NCBI GenBank assembly: GCA_035303945.1
Contig: DATGQZ010000075.1
Span: 1-57,177, forward strand
From: DATGMS01 sp035303945
GTDB taxonomy: Bacteria; Bacteroidota; Bacteroidia; Cytophagales; Cyclobacteriaceae
Direction of reading: 5' to 3'
DNA length: 57,177 nt
The notes beneath the pieces were generated by a model. The model did no database searches, was not told where the DNA came from, and saw nothing but the letters and a program-made list of their open reading frames with translations. Within the stretch, counting starts at the first letter, position 1. Each line of letters starts with the position of its first letter. Below are positions 51,762 to 57,177 of this stretch, piece after piece. A program made the position numbers and the translations under genes.

Positions 51762-52108
51762 ACCACTGGCAACTCCATATGGATCCCTCCACCCTGCCCT
51801 CCGCTTTTACGACCTGGCAGCCATTCCAAATTAGTCAAACAAAATGAATCCCTCGTGCGTTAAAAAGCTGCAATACCCATTGATCCAAAACAACTATGAA
51901 AACGCAGCAACAGATCTACCGTACAAACTTCAGCTAAGTTTAACCCTAAGGCAGAATGATTTAACCTGCCTCACCTTCTATTAGTTGGCAAACGGTATAA
52001 TCCTTTTCCCTTAATTCCCAAGACTCTCATCAGCTTTACAGCAACAGTAGTAAACTATCGCAATTCAAATAGCCGAAGGCAACGCTTTAGGTGTATCTAT
52101 ACAAACTC
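51762..52108. other. Intergenic region before the TerC-family gene, 347 bases
   Basis: I see no coding frame, hairpin terminator, exact TAnnTTTG element or repeat here. I looked for a manganese-type riboswitch, since TerC/Alx genes can carry one, and found none that I can recognise. Confidence 0.5.
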
Positions 52109-53053
52109 ATGGACAATATCTATTTCTGGATTATCTTTAATGTTTTCGTCCTGCTAATGTTAGCACTGGACCTTTTTGTGTTCCACCGTAAAGCCCATGA
52201 GGTCAAAGTCAAGGAAGCCCTGCTGACTAGCTTATTTTGGATCGTACTGGCGCTGATATTTAATGTGATCATCTACTACTGGCGTGGAGAACAATCAGCC
52301 GTGGAATTTTTGACCGGCTATCTGATCGAAAAATCCTTGAGCGTAGACAACCTTTTCGTATTTATCCTGATTTTCAATTACTTTGGTGTCGCCCCTAAAT
52401 ATCACCATAAGCTACTGTTTTGGGGCGTTTTTGGTGCTTTGGTGCTGAGGGCGATCTTCATTCTGGTAGGGGTGGCACTGATAGCCAAATTCCATTTTCT
52501 GATCTATATCATGGGAGCGTTTTTGGTTTACACCGGTATAAAGATGGCCTTCTCCCACGAAACTGAAATCGATCCGGAAAACAATCCTTTAGTCAAATGG
52601 GCTGCCAAATACCTCCCGATGAAAAGGACTTCGGAAGAAGGTAAATTCTTCGTTAGAGAGAACGGGAGGTGGTTTGCAACACCTTTGTTTATTGTCCTGC
52701 TCGTTATTGAAAGCACCGATGTAGTTTTTGCGGTGGACTCCATCCCTGCCATACTTGCTATTTCTAAGGATCCTTTTATCGTCTATACCTCCAATGTATT
52801 TGCCTTGCTTGGATTAAGAGCGCTGTATTTCGCTTTGGCGGGTATCATCCAGCTTTTCCACTACCTACACTATGGCTTATCGCTTATCTTGGCATTTATA
52901 GGGGTGAAGTTGGTACTCAGCGACATCTATCACATTGACATGAAGTATGCCTTGATTGCTGTGGGTGCGGTGCTTGCCCTCTCCATCCTTGCCTCCATTC
53001 TTTTTCCCAAAAAAGATGGTGAGTTGCCTACTCCTCCAGAAGGGAGGGCGTAA
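52109..53053 (+). CDS. TerC/Alx family integral membrane protein
   Basis: The start is taken as the ATG at 52109 (MDNIYFWIIFNVFVLLMLAL, 314 residues); 52091 is an alternative six codons upstream. It has about nine membrane helices with family motifs FLTGYLIEKSLSVDNLFVF and LLVIESTDVVFAVDSIPAI, in which the Asp residues are thought to bind a metal ion. Characterised relatives (Alx, YceF, YkoY) export manganese and help load secreted enzymes; TerC was first linked to tellurite resistance. No other ter genes are near, so metal export is the better guess. Confidence 0.92.
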   Translation: MDNIYFWIIFNVFVLLMLALDLFVFHRKAHEVKVKEALLTSLFWIVLALIFNVIIYYWRGEQSAVEFLTGYLIEKSLSVDNLFVFILIFNYFGVAPKYHHKLLFWGVFGALVLRAIFILVGVALIAKFHFLIYIMGAFLVYTGIKMAFSHETEIDPENNPLVKWAAKYLPMKRTSEEGKFFVRENGRWFATPLFIVLLVIESTDVVFAVDSIPAILAISKDPFIVYTSNVFALLGLRALYFALAGIIQLFHYLHYGLSLILAFIGVKLVLSDIYHIDMKYALIAVGAVLALSILASILFPKKDGELPTPPEGRA

Positions 53054-53067
53054 ATGTCCAACAGAAA

Positions 53068-53685
53068 CTATTGTCTCCGCCGGGCCTCTTCCAATAACCG
53101 CTGGTGGATTTTCAGCACTTGTGGGATGACCATTTGGTTGTCGGTATTCTTGATTACAAAATCAGCCAGCTCATTTTTCTCCTCATCGGGAAGCTGCTTG
53201 TCAATAATACCGTTGACTTGCTCCAAGGTACGTTGCGGATCACGCATCAAGACCCTATAGATCCTGACCTTCAAGGGTGAGCTGACATTAATGACCTTAT
53301 CTAACTCGGTGTAGGAGCCAGACTCGAACAGCAAAGCGGCTTCTTTTAAAACATAGGGGCTGTCATGTTCTGATGCCCAACGGTGGAAGTCCTCCCCCAC
53401 CGCAGGATGAACCAGCCCGTTGATGATAGCTGTGTTATTAGCATCTGAAAAAACTTTTTCCGCCAAAAAAGATCGGTTGAGGACACCTTCTTCGCTATAA
53501 GATTCACTTCCAAAGGCCTGAATGATCTTCGCTTTTAATTTCTCGTCATGTGCCATTAACCACTTGGCCCGATCATCGGCAGAATAAACAGGGATAGAAA
53601 GTAGGGAAAAGACCTTGGCCACTGTGCTTTTTCCAGCGCCAATCCCCCCGGTAATACCCACCAACAACGGCATGCGCTTACTCAT
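53068..53685 (-). CDS. coaE: Dephospho-CoA kinase
   Basis: CoaE phosphorylates dephospho-CoA in the last step of coenzyme A synthesis. The 205-residue P-loop kinase has GGIGAGKST (13-21), the CoA-binding region YSADDRAKWLM, HPAVGEDFHRW, and the lid region MRDPQRTLEQVNGII. Its length matches the family. It overlaps the upstream YbbR-domain gene by 8 bases and is the last gene of the nusB group. Confidence 0.96.
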   Translation of the reverse strand: MSKRMPLLVGITGGIGAGKSTVAKVFSLLSIPVYSADDRAKWLMAHDEKLKAKIIQAFGSESYSEEGVLNRSFLAEKVFSDANNTAIINGLVHPAVGEDFHRWASEHDSPYVLKEAALLFESGSYTELDKVINVSSPLKVRIYRVLMRDPQRTLEQVNGIIDKQLPDEEKNELADFVIKNTDNQMVIPQVLKIHQRLLEEARRRQ

Positions 53686-54643
53686 ATTGAAGTTTCAATG
53701 CGTCAGGAATAAACCTGACCGAATCTAGATAGGCAGGTATCCTTCTCAGCGTGACGGTAACGGTACTGTCCTCTCTATTTCTGCTGTTATAGTTGACAAC
53801 AGCTTCCAAATCGAGTTCAGAAAATGCCTGTGTTTGCCGTTCATCCAGCAGATACTGCATGACGACAATGGAGTCGCGACCAGCAATATCTACATTAGCC
53901 GGAAAGTTAGCCTTACGTAATTTCACCACCCGCTGTCCGGCTAAAAACTCTACCACATCAAACCTTACTTCAACTTCCTCTTCCACTAAAGTTAAAAGCC
54001 GCTCATATTCCTCGGGTAATACCAACGGAACTGTCCCTGAAAAATTATCACTAAGCTCCCTTTCGCCAATGTCAACGAGAAATTGCCCTTCAAACTTTTC
54101 TATAATGGAAACAGGCCCTTTGATGGTGATACTGTCAGGCAAAAAGGCTATGTCAGAGGCAAAACGGATATTTTCTGCCAAAGGATTTATGGTACTATCC
54201 AAAATTACTTTGAGCCGCTGCTCTACCACACGATCAATATGAATATATAGCGTATCTTCTAGGATGGCTGTCAATTGAGTGGGTGCGGTTTGTTCGGCCA
54301 AGGCCCGTTGAAAAGTAGCGGGCAATATATAGCGCTGTGCACTAGGATCAGATAGCTCAATGGGAAAGGGCACTACATTCACTTTGAAATGCTTTCTGAG
54401 CAGATCCCATCCGTTCCCATTTACTTCTATCCTGATTTTCTTGGGCAGTTCTTCCACCGCCATAAATTCCTCCTGATCGTAGAAAAACTCTATGGGCTGA
54501 TCTACGACTGAGGTATAGTTATCTTTATTTAATGCGTTTAAAACCCAAAAAGTGGTAGCCGCCACGATGCAGAGGACTACCACTTTTATGTCTGACGCTT
54601 TTTGCTTCCTTAGTTTCTTAAAATACTTTTTAAATGTATTCAA
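53678..54643 (-). CDS. YbbR/CdaR-like domain protein
   Basis: The 321-residue protein has a basic N-terminus, one membrane helix (about 20-38) and tandem YbbR-type beta domains (for example EFFYDQEEFMAVEELPKKI, IEVNGNGWDL, FLPDSITIKGPVSIIEKF). In Firmicutes the relative CdaR regulates the diadenylate cyclase CdaA; no cyclase gene is present here, so that link is not shown. The position between yajC and coaE is common in Bacteroidota genomes. Confidence 0.85.
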   Translation of the reverse strand: MNTFKKYFKKLRKQKASDIKVVVLCIVAATTFWVLNALNKDNYTSVVDQPIEFFYDQEEFMAVEELPKKIRIEVNGNGWDLLRKHFKVNVVPFPIELSDPSAQRYILPATFQRALAEQTAPTQLTAILEDTLYIHIDRVVEQRLKVILDSTINPLAENIRFASDIAFLPDSITIKGPVSIIEKFEGQFLVDIGERELSDNFSGTVPLVLPEEYERLLTLVEEEVEVRFDVVEFLAGQRVVKLRKANFPANVDIAGRDSIVVMQYLLDERQTQAFSELDLEAVVNYNSRNREDSTVTVTLRRIPAYLDSVRFIPDALKLQYE

Positions 54644-54651
54644 GATTTAGC

Positions 54652-54972
54652 TTATTTAGTGCTGTTGGCTTTTTTCGTAAAATCCAATGAAATCGCAGAT
54701 TTTTCAAGCTTCACCTTTAATCCCCTGTCCAGCTCCAACCAAACCGTTTCGCCTTCGATACTATGGATTCGGCCGTGAATGCCGCCAATGGTGACGACAT
54801 TATCCCCTTTCTTGATTTCGGCAATAAAGTTTTTTGCCTCTTTCTGTTTTTTCTGTTGCGGCCTGATCATAAAGAAATACATGATCAAGATAATACTTCC
54901 AAATAGGAATACTTGTCCAAGCACCCCACTACCGGCAGCACTTGCTTGCAATAAAATCGAACTTATCATCAT
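54652..54972 (-). CDS. yajC: Preprotein translocase subunit YajC
   Basis: The 106-residue protein has one membrane helix (about 15-38, VFLFGSIILIMYFFMIRPQQKK) followed by the typical cytoplasmic domain KGDNVVTIGGIHGRIHSIEG. YajC associates with SecDF and SecYEG; it is not essential in E. coli. It lies 4 bases after the DUF1573 gene and 8 bases before the YbbR-domain gene. Confidence 0.95.
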   Translation of the reverse strand: MMISSILLQASAAGSGVLGQVFLFGSIILIMYFFMIRPQQKKQKEAKNFIAEIKKGDNVVTIGGIHGRIHSIEGETVWLELDRGLKVKLEKSAISLDFTKKANSTK

Positions 54973-54976
54973 TTAA

Positions 54977-55516
54977 TTATTTTCTAACAGGCCCTTGGGT
55001 GGGGGCAGCGGCTGATCTTGAGTTAACAGTACCTTTCAATCTTAAGCGGCTTACGCTTGGGGAGGTGTTGGCTTGTATCGTAACCGTAGGACTTTGCACG
55101 CCGGCCTTGCCAGCCGAATTGAATTGCACTTTGATAAATCCTTTGTCACCAGGCTTCACGGGCGTCTTGGTCCAATCAGGAGTAGTACAACCACAAGAAG
55201 CTTGTACGTTGGAAATGACCAAAGGCGCCTGTCCCACATTGGTAAACTCAAATTCATGTTCTACCACCTTACCCTCTGTAATAGTACCAAAGTCAAATTC
55301 TGTGTTGGCAAACTCAAACTGACCAACGGTGCTGGGATCAACTGCCGACACAGATTGTGCATTGGAAGGAACGTTCACCTGGCCTTGTTCCATTTGGGCG
55401 ATCTTCTGCTCTAGGGCGTCGATTCGCTCGTCCTTATCGTTGGATTGGTTGTTGCAACCTGCCAGCAATAAAACGCCTGCAAGTAGATAGGCAGGCAATA
55501 CATTTAAATGCTTCAT
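54977..55516 (-). CDS. DUF1573 domain lipoprotein
   Basis: The 179-residue protein has a lipoprotein signal (LLLAGC), a short coiled coil (IDALEQKIAQMEQ) and a DUF1573 domain with its hallmark phrases FDFGTITEGKVVEHEFEFTN and VISNVQASCGCTTPDW. The domain has an immunoglobulin-like fold and unknown function. It follows the ytxH-like gene and precedes yajC closely. Confidence 0.9.
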   Translation of the reverse strand: MKHLNVLPAYLLAGVLLLAGCNNQSNDKDERIDALEQKIAQMEQGQVNVPSNAQSVSAVDPSTVGQFEFANTEFDFGTITEGKVVEHEFEFTNVGQAPLVISNVQASCGCTTPDWTKTPVKPGDKGFIKVQFNSAGKAGVQSPTVTIQANTSPSVSRLRLKGTVNSRSAAAPTQGPVRK

Positions 55517-55568
55517 TTCGAATGCTATGTTTAAAATGGTGACATGAACAAACCTTGCTCATTGTTGC

Positions 55569-55594
55569 TATAATGATACAAAGAAATCATTATA
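55569..55594 (-). terminator. A/T-rich inverted repeat after the ytxH-like gene
   Basis: TATAATGAT (55569-55577) and ATCATTATA (55586-55594) form a perfect 9-bp repeat with an 8-base loop, 10 bases after the ytxH-like stop codon on the minus strand. It lacks a G/C core, so it may be a weak terminator, a processing site or a regulator site. Confidence 0.35.
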
Positions 55595-55603
55595 AACAAG
55601 AAA

Positions 55604-55915
55604 TTACAAATTGGATTTGCTTTCGTTGTGGATTTGTTCTATCAACCTGTTTACGTCATTAAGGAGATTTTCGGCTTTGGTTTTTGCTTCCGTAATGACT
55701 TTATGACCTTCAGATTTTGCCTCGTTTAAAGGAAGATTTTTGCTGTCCATCAAATCCTTTACAAGCTCCTCTAACTCTTCTTTGTAACGTAGCAATTGAT
55801 AGGAAAGTCTATCTCTGGTGTTATTTCCAGAATCGGGGGCAAACAGAACCCCCAAAGTAGCTCCTATGCCTGCTCCCAAAATAAAAGTTAAAAGAGAATT
55901 GCTGCTTTTGCTCAT
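55604..55915 (-). CDS. YtxH-like domain protein
   Basis: The 103-residue protein has a glycine-rich N-terminal hydrophobic segment (FILGAGIGATLGVLFAPDSG) that is the YtxH/gas-vesicle-like signature, then a long charged helix (YKEELEELVKDLMDSKNLPL). Its role is unknown; relatives are stress-associated in Gram-positives. It lies 13 bases after nusB. Confidence 0.88.
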   Translation of the reverse strand: MSKSSNSLLTFILGAGIGATLGVLFAPDSGNNTRDRLSYQLLRYKEELEELVKDLMDSKNLPLNEAKSEGHKVITEAKTKAENLLNDVNRLIEQIHNESKSNL

Positions 55916-55928
55916 ATAATTTCGTAAT

Positions 55929-57113
55929 TTATTTATTATCTAAAAGACCTCTTCCACTCTTACGGATTTCTCCGCTTTCGGTTAGCTCTTTGGCTAAAAC
56001 ATCTAACAATCCATTAACGAACTGTTTGCTTTTAGGTGTACTGTAGGTTTTAGAAATGTCAATGTATTCATTGATACTCACCTTAGTAGGAATACTTGGA
56101 AAGTTGACCATTTCTGTCAACGCCATCGTAATTATTATTTTATCCGTGGCGGCAAGGCGGTCAATATCCCAATTTTTGGTCTTGTGCGCTATCAGATCCT
56201 TGTATTTCTCCTCGCTTTGAACACTCAAGTTAAAGATATTTTGAAAAAATTCCTTATCCTCTTCCCAGTTTATCGCAATTTCAGGAAGTGTGAAATTTTC
56301 AGGCTCAGGCGTTTCTTCCACATTTTTGAGCACCTTCAGCGCCAGGCTCCTGACTATCGGCTTATTTTCAGCCCAATTCAGGTCTTTCTCATAAAAGAAG
56401 GCCAAAATGGCGTCTGTCTTAAATACAATCTTTTTAAGGATTTCCTGTAATATCGCATTATCCTCTTCCAGGGTGGGATCCTCTATCTGGAGGTAAGCCT
56501 GATAATCTTCGTGGGGCTTGACATATTCCCTATACCATTCTTTGATTTCGATCTCGATGTCATGAAGGTAAGCCTGATTCCGTATAACAGCAGCCTCATA
56601 TTGAGGACTTCTTTTGAGGTATTGCAACACCTTATTCTCCGCCAGGTTAAGTTCTCCGGCAGTATTCAACAACATGTCCTTCGTAAGTCTTGATTTCCTC
56701 TCGTGTTCGTTCCTTACATGGTCACCAAAGGCAATAAGCAATTGAATGGCAGAAAGATACAGCTGCGGAATATCGTCCACAGCTGTCAACATACTATTTT
56801 TTAGAAATTCTAAGTCCTTTTCACAGGCGCGGTGGTATTGGTTTACCGCCTTGATTGCCGTCGACTTAATCTTGGTGCTATGACCAGATTCGGCAATGAG
56901 CTTGTTGTTATTCAGGTTTTTCGCAAAAAGATCCATGCATACCTCAGCATCTTTTTTCAGCTGGGACTTATCCTGCACTTCCATGCTGTTAAGATCCGGC
57001 AGAAATGCGTCGGAAATAAAATCCTTAGCTAAATTAAAATTCGAAGCCTTACACTGCGAATAGGCGTACAAGCTTTGAAAAGCTTTTACCCTTAGAATTC
57101 TTCTGTTTAACAT
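55929..57113 (-). CDS. nusB: Transcription antitermination factor NusB, long form
   Basis: The 394-residue protein has the NusB domain in its C-terminal 120 residues (LIAHKTKNWDIDRLAATDKI, PTKVSINEYIDISKTYSTPK, FVNGLLDVLAKEL). E. coli NusB has 139 residues; here there is a helical N-terminal region of about 240 residues that begins with the NusB-like MLNRRILRVKAFQSLYAYSQ, suggesting a large insertion or extension that is normal in the phylum. With NusE it binds boxA RNA to antiterminate rRNA operons. It is the first gene of the nusB-coaE group and has a TATATTTG element 22 bases upstream. Confidence 0.95.
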   Translation of the reverse strand: MLNRRILRVKAFQSLYAYSQCKASNFNLAKDFISDAFLPDLNSMEVQDKSQLKKDAEVCMDLFAKNLNNNKLIAESGHSTKIKSTAIKAVNQYHRACEKDLEFLKNSMLTAVDDIPQLYLSAIQLLIAFGDHVRNEHERKSRLTKDMLLNTAGELNLAENKVLQYLKRSPQYEAAVIRNQAYLHDIEIEIKEWYREYVKPHEDYQAYLQIEDPTLEEDNAILQEILKKIVFKTDAILAFFYEKDLNWAENKPIVRSLALKVLKNVEETPEPENFTLPEIAINWEEDKEFFQNIFNLSVQSEEKYKDLIAHKTKNWDIDRLAATDKIIITMALTEMVNFPSIPTKVSINEYIDISKTYSTPKSKQFVNGLLDVLAKELTESGEIRKSGRGLLDNK

Positions 57114-57134
57114 TTACCTGAATATAAAAGAACG

Positions 57135-57142
57135 CAAATATA
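57135..57142 (-). promoter_or_regulatory. Candidate -7 element (TATATTTG) for nusB
   Basis: The minus strand reads TATATTTG, an exact TAnnTTTG match ending 21 bases before the nusB ATG. The -33 position lacks a clear TTTG. Confidence 0.45.
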
Positions 57143-57177
57143 CGATATTAATAAGATAATTTGACTTTGCCCATGGC

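Noticed and set aside
51762..52108. Manganese riboswitch (yybP-ykoY type) in front of the TerC-family gene
   Set aside because: I could not find its conserved core or paired helices in the leader.
1..57177. CRISPR arrays, tRNA, rRNA, insertion sequences or prophage
   Set aside because: No regular repeat-spacer array, cloverleaf, transposase or phage gene was recognised on either strand by reading.

Overview
The window looks like chromosome of a member of the Bacteroidota, most likely order Cytophagales and near Cyclobacteriaceae. The grounds are the gliding-motility ABC transporter genes gldA-gldF-gldG, a dcw cluster in Bacteroidota form (FtsL-like protein, PASTA-bearing FtsI, long FtsZ tail), an atpD-atpC pair with a short epsilon subunit, a long NusB-domain protein, DUF3078, DUF2490 and FSU-paralogous-domain proteins, and several promoters with the TAnnTTTG element typical of the phylum. 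No tRNA, rRNA, CRISPR array, insertion sequence, phage gene or attachment site was seen. Most of the window is conserved core chromosome; the accessory-looking part is about 37.8-48.6 kb.

Layout. 1-2.5 kb: the 3' end of an outer-membrane beta-barrel gene, then dnaX, which is split at a run of ten A so that the conserved tau C-terminus lies in the -1 frame. 2.6-7.1 kb (minus): an envelope group of M16 peptidase, O-methyltransferase, MltD-like lytic transglycosylase and DUF3078 protein. 7.3-8.7 kb: an M24 aminopeptidase, ending at a very strong two-way terminator facing dnaN. 8.8-14.4 kb (minus): dnaN, gldG, gldF, gldA and a purine nucleoside phosphorylase. 14.7-15.3 kb: an FMN reductase converging on ftsZ with 1 bp between them.

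15.3-30.6 kb (minus) is the division and cell-wall cluster, transcribed mraZ-rsmH-ftsL-ftsI-murE-mraY-murD-ftsW-murG-murC-ftsQ-ftsA-ftsZ with mostly overlapping or abutting genes. In front of mraZ are three GTGG boxes at an exact 10-bp period next to a TACTTTTG promoter element, which fits MraZ autoregulation. A polyprenyl diphosphate synthase follows at 30.9-31.9 kb. 32.0-37.8 kb is a glycerol locus: a DeoR/GlpR-type repressor divergent from glpD-glpK-glpF, followed by an ApbE-like protein.

37.8-48.6 kb is a surface and signalling region: an FSU-domain lipoprotein, an ECF sigma factor, a large PKD/beta-helix lipoprotein, a propeller-type sensor histidine kinase with its NarL-type response regulator, then two neighbouring broken genes (a frameshifted envelope protein and a serine hydrolase cut by a single in-frame TAG) and a DUF2490 protein. 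48.7-57.1 kb returns to core functions: atpC-atpD, an NlpC/P60 lipoprotein, a small unknown protein, a TerC-family membrane protein, and a minus-strand group nusB-ytxH-DUF1573-yajC-ybbR-coaE.

The observations most worth follow-up are the dnaX slippage site, the apparent lack of a canonical murG start codon beside open upstream coding sequence, the neighbouring gene lesions at 46-47 kb, the MraZ operator, and the perfect 15-bp inverted repeat that spans both stop codons at the ftsZ/FMN-reductase junction. I did not see a clearly new multi-gene system.
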